Positions 17,112-25,489 of a DNA stretch of 64,000 bases are shown in pieces. Position numbers and translations under genes: made by a program. The notes under the pieces were generated by a model. The model ran no database searches. It was not told the DNA's origin and was given only the letters and a program-made list of their open reading frames with translations. Origin of the DNA: Rossellomorea aquimaris (lineage in GTDB: Bacteria > Bacillota > Bacilli > Bacillales > Bacillaceae_B); assembly GCF_008180865.1 (NCBI RefSeq), contig NZ_VTEX01000001.1, positions 65,116 to 129,115 of the forward strand, given 5' to 3'. The first letter of the stretch is position 1, and every line of letters starts with the position of its first letter.

Positions 17112-18017
17112 ATGATTGAACCTCTTCATGATATATTATTGAACTGGAAGGTTCATCCTTCCTCCATAGAGACTGTGGAAAGTCACCCGAATGTTTATAA
17201 GGTGAAGAGTCGGAAGAAGACATATTATTTAAAAAAGAGATTGAACTCTTCAGTGGAGAAGCGAATAGAAGAGCTGCTCTTAACTTCTTTTTTACTGGAA
17301 AAGGGACTTCCTGTTGAAAGGCCGCTGTTAACTGTCTCACAACAGCCATATGTACAACAACATCCAGTTTTCTACTCCCTGTACCAAGCTCTGGAAGGAC
17401 TGACAGTACAAGTCTATTCCTTATCTTCTATGGAAGGGGTGGGAACGTATCTCTCTCAACTCCATAGCAGGCTAAAACAATACGTCTGTAAATACAAGGT
17501 AGAAGAATGGAAAGTTGAAACTCATTTGAGAGAGTGGATAGGCGGAAAGGAGACTAAAATGATAGAAAGGTGGGGTGAGGGGTTTCTTGGCAGGCTAAAT
17601 GAATGGTCTTACTCCTATAGAAAATTACCCCATCAACTCGTCCATAGCGACTGTCATCCCCGTAATATCCTTATGAAAGAAAAAAGGGCGACTGGAATCA
17701 TAGATTTTGAGAGGATACGAAAAGCACCCCGTATAGCAGATGTCTGTTACTTTCTTGCAGGGATGCTCAAAGACCAGGTCAAGCAAAGGGAGGATGAGCA
17801 ATTAGAATGTATCCATGCCTTTATGGGGGGCTATCAGTCCGATGGTACTTTAACTCAGGAAGAAAAGGAACTGATTCCATTCTTAGTCATTATCTTTCTT
17901 CTTCAATACACCTTTTTTTATAATCAAAAAGGGTATTCACACGTTGTATCTGCATATATCCCATTCATTAACAGGCTGGTAAATTCCGGAGATTATCAAC
18001 GGGCCTTTCAAATGTAA
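17112..18017 (+). CDS. APH-fold phosphotransferase (CotS/YsxE-like kinase family)
   Basis: A 301-residue protein of the aminoglycoside-phosphotransferase/choline-kinase fold. The catalytic loop is HSDCHPRNIL near residue 178 and the metal-binding loop GIIDFERI near 195; KTYYLKKR supplies the nucleotide-binding lysine. Bacillus spore-coat kinases of the CotS type share this architecture, but thiamine kinase and homoserine kinase II do too, so the substrate is open; its position just before the TPP-riboswitch operon is suggestive but not evidence. In-frame ATGs at 17079 and 17091 lack a ribosome binding site; GGAAAGGA supports ATG 17112. Confidence 0.72.
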   Translation: MIEPLHDILLNWKVHPSSIETVESHPNVYKVKSRKKTYYLKKRLNSSVEKRIEELLLTSFLLEKGLPVERPLLTVSQQPYVQQHPVFYSLYQALEGLTVQVYSLSSMEGVGTYLSQLHSRLKQYVCKYKVEEWKVETHLREWIGGKETKMIERWGEGFLGRLNEWSYSYRKLPHQLVHSDCHPRNILMKEKRATGIIDFERIRKAPRIADVCYFLAGMLKDQVKQREDEQLECIHAFMGGYQSDGTLTQEEKELIPFLVIIFLLQYTFFYNQKGYSHVVSAYIPFINRLVNSGDYQRAFQM

Positions 18018-18096
18018 ATCTATTTAAGAGGAAATGCTTGAATATACACCTTTTCTGTGGCAAAGTAGGGTAGAAGATAACGTTTAATTTCATAGT

Positions 18097-18191
18097 ACAA
18101 GTGTAGGGGGACCGGTGTGGCCGGTTGAGATTGTATCCTGACAGATACTGACCCTTTGAACCTGAACTGGCTGATACCAGCGTAGGAAACA
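18097..18191 (+). ncRNA. TPP riboswitch (THI element)
   Basis: The thi-box is recognisable: GTAGGGGGACC at the 5' side, GGTTGAGAT (one change from the usual CTGAGAT), TACTGACCCTTTGAACCTGA and CTGGCTGATACCAGCGTAGG. It is followed about 35 bases later by an intrinsic terminator and then by a thiamine-precursor transporter, so TPP binding should cause premature termination. Confidence 0.95.
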
Positions 18192-18223
18192 TTCTCTTAA
18201 ACATTACATAATCATGTTTAACA

Positions 18224-18259
18224 ATGCGTCCCTCGCTGAAGCTTGGGGCGCTTTTTTTG
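18224..18259 (+). terminator. Riboswitch-controlled terminator
   Basis: GCGTCCC pairs with GGGGCGC (one G:T) and is followed by seven T; it forms the expression platform of the TPP riboswitch. Confidence 0.8.
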
Positions 18260-18364
18260 TTGTTGTGTCCTAATGTTTTAAGGTGTTTTACATTCATTCT
18301 CTCTACTATGTGAAGAATAGAGAATAAACGTTACAACTACATACAAGGATTTTTAGGAGGAATC

Positions 18365-19351
18365 ATGATGAAAAAGTGGATGTATATTATCTGTTCTGTC
18401 TTTCTTTTAACTGCTTGCGGTGGTGGAGGAAATACATCAGAACAGAATGAAGGTCTTAAAAAGGTTACGGTTGTGCTGGACTGGACACCGAATACCAATC
18501 ACACTGGATTATATGTTGCGAAAGAAAAAGGATACTTTAAAGAGCGGGGACTTGATGTGGATATCATCTTACCTGGTGAGGCAGGGGCAGATCAACTAGT
18601 TGCCTCGGGTAAAGCCGAGTTCGGAGTTGGATATCAGGAAAGTGTCACACAAGCAAGGGTACAGGACGTACCACTCGTATCTATCGCTGCGGTCATACAG
18701 CATAATACATCCGGGTTTGCTTCACCTAAGGATAAGGGTATAACGACTCCTAAGGATTTTGAAGGGAAAAGTTATGGAGGATGGGGATCACCTGTAGAAA
18801 AAGCCGTCATGACTTCTATTATGAAACAAGAAAATGCTGATGTAGAGAAAGTGGATTTTGTAAACATGGGGGATACAGATTTCTTTACTGCCGTGAAACG
18901 GGATGTTGACTTTGCGTGGATCTACTATGGATGGACAGGGATTGAAGCAGAGCTTCGCGGTGAGGAATTGAATATGATGTACGTAAAGGATTACTCTGAA
19001 AAACTGGATTATTACACCCCTGTTTTGACGACGAATGAAAAGATGATGAAAAAAGACCCTGAAACGGTCAAAGCATTTTTATCAGCTTCTTCAAAAGGCT
19101 ATGGATTTGCAATCGACAATCCGGAAGAGGCCGGTGAGATCCTTTTAGATGCAGCTCCGGACCTTGATAAAGAATTAGTCATGAAGAGTCAGGAGTGGCT
19201 GTCTCCTAAATACAAGGATGACGCTGACAAATGGGGAGAGCAAAAGCTGGAGGTTTGGGAAAACTATGCTTCATGGATGTATGATAACGATTTATTAGAT
19301 AAGGAACTGGACAGTAAAAAAGCATTCACAAACGAATTTTTACCAAAATAA
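18365..19351 (+). CDS. thiY: Thiamine-precursor ABC transporter, substrate-binding lipoprotein
   Basis: A 328-residue NMT1/THI5-like periplasmic-binding-type lipoprotein. The lipobox is LLTACGGGG near residue 18 and the mature part begins with VVLDWTPNTNHTGLYVAKEK, the pyrimidine-binding signature of the family. It should bind HMP or a formylaminopyrimidine breakdown product of thiamine. It is the first gene behind the TPP riboswitch and is followed by thiamine-binding, permease and ATPase genes. AGGAGG ahead of ATG 18365 (or 18368) supports the start. Confidence 0.9.
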   Translation: MMKKWMYIICSVFLLTACGGGGNTSEQNEGLKKVTVVLDWTPNTNHTGLYVAKEKGYFKERGLDVDIILPGEAGADQLVASGKAEFGVGYQESVTQARVQDVPLVSIAAVIQHNTSGFASPKDKGITTPKDFEGKSYGGWGSPVEKAVMTSIMKQENADVEKVDFVNMGDTDFFTAVKRDVDFAWIYYGWTGIEAELRGEELNMMYVKDYSEKLDYYTPVLTTNEKMMKKDPETVKAFLSASSKGYGFAIDNPEEAGEILLDAAPDLDKELVMKSQEWLSPKYKDDADKWGEQKLEVWENYASWMYDNDLLDKELDSKKAFTNEFLPK

Positions 19352-19363
19352 GAGGTGAACAAA

Positions 19364-19657
19364 ATGGGGAACGCACTCGTAAGCGTACAAATTATTCCAA
19401 AGACGAAAAATGGTGAAGACGTTATACCATACGTGGATGAAGCCATCGCGGTCATTGATAAATCTGGTGTCCGTTATGAAGTCAATCCATTAGAAACAAC
19501 AATGGAAGGGAATCTATCTGACTTATTTAAGGTGATTGAACAAATGAATGAACGAATGATTGAAATGGGCAGCTCAAACGTCATTTCTCAAATCAAGGTA
19601 TTATATCAGCCAGCCGGGATTGAAATGGATCAATTAACGGAGAAGTATAAAGGATGA
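19364..19657 (+). CDS. MTH1187/YkoF-type thiamine-binding protein
   Basis: A 97-residue ferredoxin-like-fold protein of the MTH1187/UPF0045 family (DUF77), recognisable from VSVQIIPKTK at the start and SGVRYEVNPLETTMEGNL. Members bind thiamine or its pyrimidine moiety in the cytoplasm and are often encoded with Thi/Yko transporters, as here. In-frame GTG 19355 overlaps the ribosome binding site AGAGGTG, so ATG 19364 is the start. Its stop overlaps the start of the permease gene, implying translational coupling. Confidence 0.85.
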   Translation: MGNALVSVQIIPKTKNGEDVIPYVDEAIAVIDKSGVRYEVNPLETTMEGNLSDLFKVIEQMNERMIEMGSSNVISQIKVLYQPAGIEMDQLTEKYKG

Positions 19658-20415
19658 AAGCATGGATATCGAAAGGATGGAGACCCTTCTTGGTCATCAT
19701 CCTTTTATTCATCATTTGGGAATCCACCATTAGAGTATTTGAGGTGCCGGCATGGCTAATGCCTTCACCTTCAGAAATATTGGCGGAAGGAGTCGCCTCA
19801 TGGTCCACGTTTACAGGCCATCTTGCATCGACAACACTCCTTACGATCGGAGGGTTTGTGATTGGATGTACGATAGGAATAGGGACTGCAGTGGGTCTGC
19901 ACCTTTTGCCTAAGGTAAGAGAAGCGATATATCCTCTTATGATTTTGTCTCAAAATATTCCAATCATTGTCCTGGCACCATTACTTGTAATCTGGTTTGG
20001 ATTTGGACTATTACCGAAAATCATTGTCATTACCCTGATTTGCTTCTTTCCGGTAGCAGTCTCGGCATTGGATGGGTTCCGGCAGACAAATGCAGAGTAC
20101 ATCCTCTATATGAAAATGTCGGGAGCCACAAAAAGTCAAATCTTTCGAAAAGTTGAATGGCCGCATGCACTTCCTTCCATCTTCTCAGGATTGAAAATTT
20201 CAGCTACCTATAGTGTGATGGGGGCGGTGATTTCAGAATGGTTAGGTGCCCAGAAAGGAATCGGTGTCTATATGACTCTTGCCTCTTCCTCCTTCAGGAC
20301 AGACAGGGTATTTGTAGCCATCTTCATGATTATGATGCTCAGCCTCGTTTTCTTTGGGATCATTTTGTTATTAGAGAAAATCATGATTAAGTGGAACCGA
20401 AAGGAGGAAAGGTAA
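19654..20415 (+). CDS. thiX: Thiamine-precursor ABC transporter permease
   Basis: A 253-residue BPD-type permease with six hydrophobic segments. The EAA loop, which contacts the ATPase, is visible as KMSGATKSQIFRKVEWPHAL near residue 155. It belongs to the SsuC/TauC/ThiX group. It overlaps the upstream thiamine-binding gene by four bases (ATGA) and is one base from the ATPase gene. Confidence 0.88.
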   Translation: MKAWISKGWRPFLVIILLFIIWESTIRVFEVPAWLMPSPSEILAEGVASWSTFTGHLASTTLLTIGGFVIGCTIGIGTAVGLHLLPKVREAIYPLMILSQNIPIIVLAPLLVIWFGFGLLPKIIVITLICFFPVAVSALDGFRQTNAEYILYMKMSGATKSQIFRKVEWPHALPSIFSGLKISATYSVMGAVISEWLGAQKGIGVYMTLASSSFRTDRVFVAIFMIMMLSLVFFGIILLLEKIMIKWNRKEER

Positions 20416-20416
20416 C

Positions 20417-21154
20417 ATGACGACTTTATCCATACAAAATATGTCAAAATACTTTGATGGGGAGCTGATCCTCGATGAGCTTTCCATTCATGTTGAAGAA
20501 GGGGAGTTTGTGTCGATCCTTGGTCCTTCCGGAAGCGGGAAGAGCACCCTGTTTCATGTGATCGGTGGATTGTTCACACCAGATTCCGGAGACATTCAAT
20601 TAGATGGAAAATCGATAAATGGTCAAAGAGGGACCATCAGTTATATGCCGCAAAGTCCATCCCTCCTGCCATGGAGAACCGTTATTGAGAATGTGATGCT
20701 TGGCCAGGAGTTACACGGGAAGAGAGATAGGGACAAAGCGCTCTGCATGATTGAAAGGGCAGGCTTGAAGGGGTATGAGAATGCGTATCCTGATGATTTA
20801 TCCGGAGGGATGAAGCAGCGCGTGGCGTTTATTCGTGCCCTTGTCAGTCCTCAATCATTTTTATGCCTGGATGAACCCTTTTCTGCCCTGGATGAATTCA
20901 CACGATTGGACATGCAGAAATGGCTCCTATCCATTTGGGAAGAAGATTTGAGTTCCGTTCTATTTGTGACTCATAATATCGACGAAGCCCTGTTCCTGTC
21001 AGACCGGATCATTGTATTATCGACTCGGCCAGCCAGGGTCCAGAAGGAGTTCAAAGTACCATTTCCCCGCCCCCGCGATAAAGAAATTCTCTTGACGGAG
21101 GAGTTTTTGAAATGGAAAACGAGCATTTTTGAGGAGCTTTCTCAATATGTGTAA
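20417..21154 (+). CDS. thiZ: Thiamine-precursor ABC transporter ATP-binding protein
   Basis: A 245-residue ABC ATPase: Walker A GPSGSGKST near residue 37, Q-loop MPQSPSLLPW, signature LSGGMKQR near 130, Walker B FLCLDEPFSALDE and H-loop VTHNIDEA. The wording is that of SsuB/TauB/ThiZ-type ATPases. It completes the ThiYXZ importer. Confidence 0.9.
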   Translation: MTTLSIQNMSKYFDGELILDELSIHVEEGEFVSILGPSGSGKSTLFHVIGGLFTPDSGDIQLDGKSINGQRGTISYMPQSPSLLPWRTVIENVMLGQELHGKRDRDKALCMIERAGLKGYENAYPDDLSGGMKQRVAFIRALVSPQSFLCLDEPFSALDEFTRLDMQKWLLSIWEEDLSSVLFVTHNIDEALFLSDRIIVLSTRPARVQKEFKVPFPRPRDKEILLTEEFLKWKTSIFEELSQYV

Positions 21155-21929
21155 ACCTTCCTTGATTGATGCCCATATTCACTTGGATTTATACGAAGGA
21201 TACGAGCGTGATAAGATTCTGCAGGAACTTGATCTGTATTCTGTAGAAGCGCTCATATCTGTATCGTTCCACCTTCAATCGACCAGGACCAATTTAGATC
21301 TCTCAAGAAGAGATGCAAGGGTCAAACCGGCTGCAGGTTTCCATCCGGAGCAGGATCTGCCATCTGATGGAGAAGTCGAGGAGCTTCTATCATTGATTGA
21401 ACTCCATCAACACGAAATAGTGGCGATTGGAGAGGTAGGATTGCCTTATTATAAAATGAAAGAATATCCTGAAGTTGAAGTGGAACCGTATATCGATCTT
21501 TTGGAACGGTTTATGATCCAATCAAAAAGGATCAATAAACCGATCATCCTTCATGCCGTGTATGAGCATGCGCCTATCGTATGTGATCTGTTAGAAAAGC
21601 ACTCCATAGAGAAAGCTCATTTTCATTGGTTTAAGGGAGATGAAAAGACGATTGAAAGAATGAAGGAAAATGACTTTTTCATCTCCATTACTCCTGATGT
21701 CCTTTATGAGAAGGACATACAAGATCTTGTTAAGAAGTACCCAATCGAGAGACTTATGGTTGAAACGGATGGTCCTTGGCGTTTTGAAGGGATCTTCCAG
21801 GGAAGGATGACCCACCCCGGAATCATGCATCGGTCCATTGAAAAAATCGCCGAAATAAAACATATCAAAGAAGCAGAAGTATATAAACAACTGTTTAAGA
21901 ATACAACCGAATTTTATGGGATTTCCTAA
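21147..21929 (+). CDS. TatD-family metal-dependent hydrolase
   Basis: A 260-residue amidohydrolase-fold protein of the TatD family. Metal ligands are in place: DAHIHL, GEVGLPYY (Glu), LHAVYEH (His), HFHWFKGD (His) and VETDGPW (Asp). TatD enzymes are usually DNases or other phosphoesterases. Here the start overlaps the thiZ stop, so the gene is the fifth cistron of the TPP-controlled operon; a role in processing salvaged thiamine fragments is an inference from that. GAGGAG before ATG 21147 supports this start over the upstream TTG 21129. Confidence 0.85.
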   Translation: MCKPSLIDAHIHLDLYEGYERDKILQELDLYSVEALISVSFHLQSTRTNLDLSRRDARVKPAAGFHPEQDLPSDGEVEELLSLIELHQHEIVAIGEVGLPYYKMKEYPEVEVEPYIDLLERFMIQSKRINKPIILHAVYEHAPIVCDLLEKHSIEKAHFHWFKGDEKTIERMKENDFFISITPDVLYEKDIQDLVKKYPIERLMVETDGPWRFEGIFQGRMTHPGIMHRSIEKIAEIKHIKEAEVYKQLFKNTTEFYGIS

Positions 21930-22051
21930 ATCAGGCTTCTCTTGCATCATTGGTGCAGGAGAAGTTTTTTTATAAACATCTTTTACCATCATATTTATCA
22001 GGAAGATAACAAAAAATGATAGTAATGACGTTTAGGGAAAAGGTGAAAAGA

Positions 22052-22297
22052 ATGGAACTGAATGATCAATATATGCCTTATCAAGCAGGCGATGTAGTAT
22101 ATGTGATTTATCGGAATCCGCATACACAAAGTGTAGCTAACGTGCAGGAAGCAGCCGTCGTGCATGATCCGGAAAATCCGAACGAACTGGCATTATTTTT
22201 ATATGAAACCTATTATCCTTTAACACATGAAATTGCGGTGTATTCTTCGGAAGCTGAAGCGGAGCAAGCTTATACTCAATCATTTGGAGACCTGTAG
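22052..22297 (+). CDS. splA: SplA, regulator of spore photoproduct lyase
   Basis: An 81-residue protein carrying GDVVYVIYRNPHTQSVANVQ and ALFLYETYYPLTHE, which match B. subtilis SplA, a TRAP-like protein that lowers splAB expression in the forespore. In-frame codons upstream (ATG 22016) lack a ribosome binding site; AAAGGTGA precedes ATG 22052. splB begins 12 bases after the stop. Confidence 0.92.
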   Translation: MELNDQYMPYQAGDVVYVIYRNPHTQSVANVQEAAVVHDPENPNELALFLYETYYPLTHEIAVYSSEAEAEQAYTQSFGDL

Positions 22298-22309
22298 GAG
22301 GGATGAATC

Positions 22310-23338
22310 ATGGTTAAACCGTTCGTGCCACAGTTGGTCTACTTTGAACCGAATGCCTTGGAATATCCCCTTGGTAAAGAGCTCAAAGAAAAGTTTGAAA
22401 AAATGGATGTGGAAATCAGGTACACAACATCGCATAACCAGGTTCGTAATTTGCCAGGGGACAACCATTTTCAGAAATACCGGATTGCAAAATCCACATT
22501 AGTAGTCGGAGTGAGAAAAACGTTGAAGTTTGATACATCCAAACCGTCTGCTGAATATGCCATCCCATTTGCAACAGGGTGCATGGGTCACTGTCACTAT
22601 TGCTATCTGCAAACAACGATGGGGAGTAAACCATATATACGAACGTATGTGAATGTGGATGAAATATTTGAATCGGCTGACAAGTATATTGCAGAAAGAG
22701 CTCCTGAATTCACACGCTTTGAAGCTGCTTGTACGTCCGATATTGTAGGGATCGATCATCTCACTCATACCCTAAAACGAGCGATCGAGCATTTTGGCGA
22801 ATCCGAGCATGGCAAGCTTCGTTTTGTGACGAAATTCCATCACGTCGACCATCTGCTTGATGCGAAACATAATGGGAAAACCAGATTCCGGTTCAGTATC
22901 AATGCCGATTATGTGATTAAGAATTTTGAGCCTGGTACATCTCCTTTGGATAAGCGACTTGAGGCCGCGGGTAAGGTTGCGAGAGCGGGGTATCCATTAG
23001 GATTCATTGTGGCACCTATCTATATCCATGAAGGATGGAAGGAAGGGTATAAGCAAATGTTTGAGCACTTGGAGGCTCACCTGCCGGAAGAAGCGAAAAG
23101 GGATTTAACCTTTGAATTCATTCAACATCGTTTCACAAAGCCGGCTAAAAGAGTCATTGAGAAAAATTATCCGATGACAAAACTTGAACTTAATGAGGAA
23201 GAACGGCGATATAAATGGGGTAAATACGGGATTGGCAAGTATATTTATCAGAAGGATGAAGAGCAGGAAATGAAAGATCATCTGTATGCTTATATGGAGA
23301 AGCATTTTCCAAATGCGAAGCTGGAGTATTTCACCTGA
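22310..23338 (+). CDS. splB: Spore photoproduct lyase
   Basis: A 342-residue radical-SAM enzyme. The [4Fe-4S] motif is CMGHCHYC near residue 90, and the hydrogen-donor cysteine lies in AACTSDIVGIDH near 140. It reverses the thymine dimer 5-thyminyl-5,6-dihydrothymine during germination. Length equals that of the B. subtilis enzyme. It forms an operon with splA; a bidirectional terminator follows. Confidence 0.96.
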   Translation: MVKPFVPQLVYFEPNALEYPLGKELKEKFEKMDVEIRYTTSHNQVRNLPGDNHFQKYRIAKSTLVVGVRKTLKFDTSKPSAEYAIPFATGCMGHCHYCYLQTTMGSKPYIRTYVNVDEIFESADKYIAERAPEFTRFEAACTSDIVGIDHLTHTLKRAIEHFGESEHGKLRFVTKFHHVDHLLDAKHNGKTRFRFSINADYVIKNFEPGTSPLDKRLEAAGKVARAGYPLGFIVAPIYIHEGWKEGYKQMFEHLEAHLPEEAKRDLTFEFIQHRFTKPAKRVIEKNYPMTKLELNEEERRYKWGKYGIGKYIYQKDEEQEMKDHLYAYMEKHFPNAKLEYFT

Positions 23339-23340
23339 AA

Positions 23341-23386
23341 AAAAGGGACTGATTACAATACAATTTTGGTTGTAATCAGTCCTCTT
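23341..23386 (+). terminator. Bidirectional terminator
   Basis: GGACTGATTACAA pairs perfectly with TTGTAATCAGTCC; it is shared by convergent splB and the ArsC-like gene. Confidence 0.85.
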
Positions 23387-23813
23387 AATGTAGTTGTGGA
23401 AGAAGATTTTCTAAATCTTTCACCCTCATGGCAATTTCATCACAAATTTCTTGATAGTGTACCCATTCTTCAATAAGTGTCTTGGAACGCTTCCTTGGAT
23501 TAGGCAAATTCCAATAGATGACTTTATCTTCTAATTCAGATGGAATCTCTATCTTATCATCAAATTCTGTATCCTGAATCGCAACAATAACCGAAGCGTC
23601 ACCAAGTTCATTCATCTCGATGCGAGTAAGTGGGAAGGTACTAATGTCGATACATAACTCTTTCATTGCTAAAACGCTGAATTCAGCACGACTCTCGGCA
23701 ACCCATCCGGCACTTTTGAACGACCAATCCGACACATCGAGCTTCTCGGCCCAACCTTCAGCTATCAAGCTGCGCTGTTGACTACTTGAAAGAAAATAGA
23801 CTGTTTTATTCAT
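23385..23813 (-). CDS. ArsC/LMW-phosphatase-like protein lacking the catalytic cysteine
   Basis: A 142-residue protein (from ATG 23813) with the fold and wording of thioredoxin-linked arsenate reductase/low-molecular-weight tyrosine phosphatase: VYFL at the first strand, RSLIAEGWAEKL on helix 1, KSAGWVAE, and a closing EEWVHYQEICDEIAMRV. The usual P-loop C-x4-5-C-R-S is replaced by SSSQQRS (residues 9-15), with no cysteine and one residue fewer. The D-P acid loop is LPNPRKRS rather than the typical DPC/DPY. It is therefore probably a catalytically inactive relative, perhaps a sensor or binding protein. An upstream extension to 23873 lacks family similarity. Confidence 0.75.
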   Translation of the reverse strand: MNKTVYFLSSSQQRSLIAEGWAEKLDVSDWSFKSAGWVAESRAEFSVLAMKELCIDISTFPLTRIEMNELGDASVIVAIQDTEFDDKIEIPSELEDKVIYWNLPNPRKRSKTLIEEWVHYQEICDEIAMRVKDLENLLPQLH

Positions 23814-23956
23814 TTTTGGTATGTTCCTTTCTATTTTCATGCTGTTATTACTATTTACCCAATCACGTAGCATTTAATCATTAAATGTAAAAAAGAAAAG
23901 ATTGGAAAGTAATCTGTAGTCATAAAGATTCAGTCAACTCCCACATATTGTGTGAG

Positions 23957-23970
23957 GTTTCAGGTGAAAC
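23957..23970. promoter_or_regulatory. Palindrome in a gene-poor stretch (23814-24182)
   Basis: GTTTCA-GG-TGAAAC is a perfect inverted repeat that could be an operator for the downstream symporter. The same gap holds a possible 22-codon frame at 24049 but no other recognisable gene. Confidence 0.35.
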
Positions 23971-24182
23971 GTAGTAAAAATGTTTTAATTCACCCTTAAT
24001 CTTCTTCAATTATTAAAAAAATCAGTATAATAGGAAAAGGAGAATGAAGATGCAGCAAAAAAATGGATGGGAAGGCAGTTCAGGAAAAGATAATAGAAAA
24101 ATTCAAAAATAATAGTTTTGCTAAAAGTAATTAAGGGTAAACATCTTTTAATTATTTTGTATTCAATAGGGGAGGTACATCT

Positions 24183-25427
24183 ATGAAATTTAATTTAACA
24201 ACTAAGATTATTATTGCCTTAATACTAGGGGCAATTGTGGGATTACTGCTTAATATTTTTGCTAAAGATATATTTGATATATTAGATCCTTATCTCTTTA
24301 CTCCGTTAGGGAAGATATTCCTTAACCTCATCAGCATGCTTGTCGTGCCGATTGTCTTCCTATCCATCGTTCTCGGATCTGCAGGTCTGGGTGACCCTAA
24401 GAAGCTGGGGAGGATAGGGTTGAAGACCATTGTATTCTTCTTAGTGACTACCTGCATTGCCATCGTGATTGGTTTATCTCTGGCTTATGTCATTGATCCC
24501 GGTTTGGTAGAGGGAATCGACAAAACACAATCAGAAGGTTTTGAAACGGAAGAGGCTCCTCCTGTAGGAGAGACCCTCATGAACATTATTCCCAAAAATC
24601 CACTTACGGCGATGACAGAAGGAAATATGCTGCAGATCATTGCGTTTGCCATCTTTATTGGATTTGGATTAACAGCTTTAGGGGATAAGACAAAAGGAAT
24701 ATTAAAGCTTGTTGAACAAGGTAATGATCTAATGATGTACCTTGTGACACTCGTTATGAAATTTGCTCCATACGGAACATTCGGATTAATCGCTTCAGCA
24801 ATAGGAAGCCAGGGTTTCAGTGCGTTGAAGGCTATGTGGCTATATTTTGTCGTCGTTCTTGCAGCATTGATCATTCACGCCATCGTTACCTATGGTGGAA
24901 CGATCCTCCTTCTGGCAAAAAAGAATCCGCTTTGGTTCTTCAAGAATTTCAGTCCTGCGATGAGCGTAGGATTCAGTACATCAAGCAGTAACGCGACGCT
25001 TCCCATCTCAATGGATGTCGCCCAACAGCGTTTAGGCGTGTCGAAATCAGTAAGTTCATTCGTTCAACCATTGGGAGCTACCATCAACATGGATGGTACT
25101 GCGATCATGCAGGGGGTTGCAACCGTCTTTATCGCCCAGGTATATGGTGTTGATTTATCATTGGAACAACTGATTACGGTTGTACTGACGGCTGTATTAG
25201 CCAGTATCGGTACAGCAGGGGTTCCTGGAGTGGGATTGATCCTTCTTGCGATGGTTTTAAGCAGTGTAAACCTGCCTGTAGAAGGAATTGGATTAATTCT
25301 GGGGATTGACCGCCTGCTTGATATGGCAAGGACTTCCATCAATATTTCAGGAGATGCAGCCTGTGCGTTGTTTGTATCAGAATCTGAAAAGAAACGTACA
25401 ATTAAGGAACAAAGAGGAGAGGCGTAA
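24183..25427 (+). CDS. Dicarboxylate/glutamate:cation symporter (DAACS family)
   Basis: A 414-residue protein of the GltP/GltT/DctA family with eight helices and two re-entrant hairpins. Signatures: FSTSSSNATLP (HP1) near residue 262, QPLGATINMDGTAIM (helix 7) near 298, and GVPGVG (HP2) near 345, with DRLLDMARTSINISGD in helix 8. These form the substrate and Na+ sites. Glutamate/aspartate or C4-dicarboxylate uptake is expected; no residue seen here separates the two. GGGGAGGT gives the start. A terminator follows. Confidence 0.9.
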   Translation: MKFNLTTKIIIALILGAIVGLLLNIFAKDIFDILDPYLFTPLGKIFLNLISMLVVPIVFLSIVLGSAGLGDPKKLGRIGLKTIVFFLVTTCIAIVIGLSLAYVIDPGLVEGIDKTQSEGFETEEAPPVGETLMNIIPKNPLTAMTEGNMLQIIAFAIFIGFGLTALGDKTKGILKLVEQGNDLMMYLVTLVMKFAPYGTFGLIASAIGSQGFSALKAMWLYFVVVLAALIIHAIVTYGGTILLLAKKNPLWFFKNFSPAMSVGFSTSSSNATLPISMDVAQQRLGVSKSVSSFVQPLGATINMDGTAIMQGVATVFIAQVYGVDLSLEQLITVVLTAVLASIGTAGVPGVGLILLAMVLSSVNLPVEGIGLILGIDRLLDMARTSINISGDAACALFVSESEKKRTIKEQRGEA

Positions 25428-25441
25428 TCTTCTCATGTATT

Positions 25442-25485
25442 AAATCGAGTCTATCACCTGTAAAGGCGATAGACTCGATTTTTTT
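25442..25485 (+). terminator. Bidirectional terminator
   Basis: AAATCGAGTCTATC pairs perfectly with GATAGACTCGATTT; T-runs on both strands. Confidence 0.9.
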
Positions 25486-25489
25486 ATAT

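Noticed and set aside
24049..24117. 22-codon frame (MKMQQKNGWEGSSGK...) preceded by GGAGAATG
   Set aside because: A ribosome binding site is present, but the peptide has no recognisable feature and no terminator; I cannot separate it from chance.
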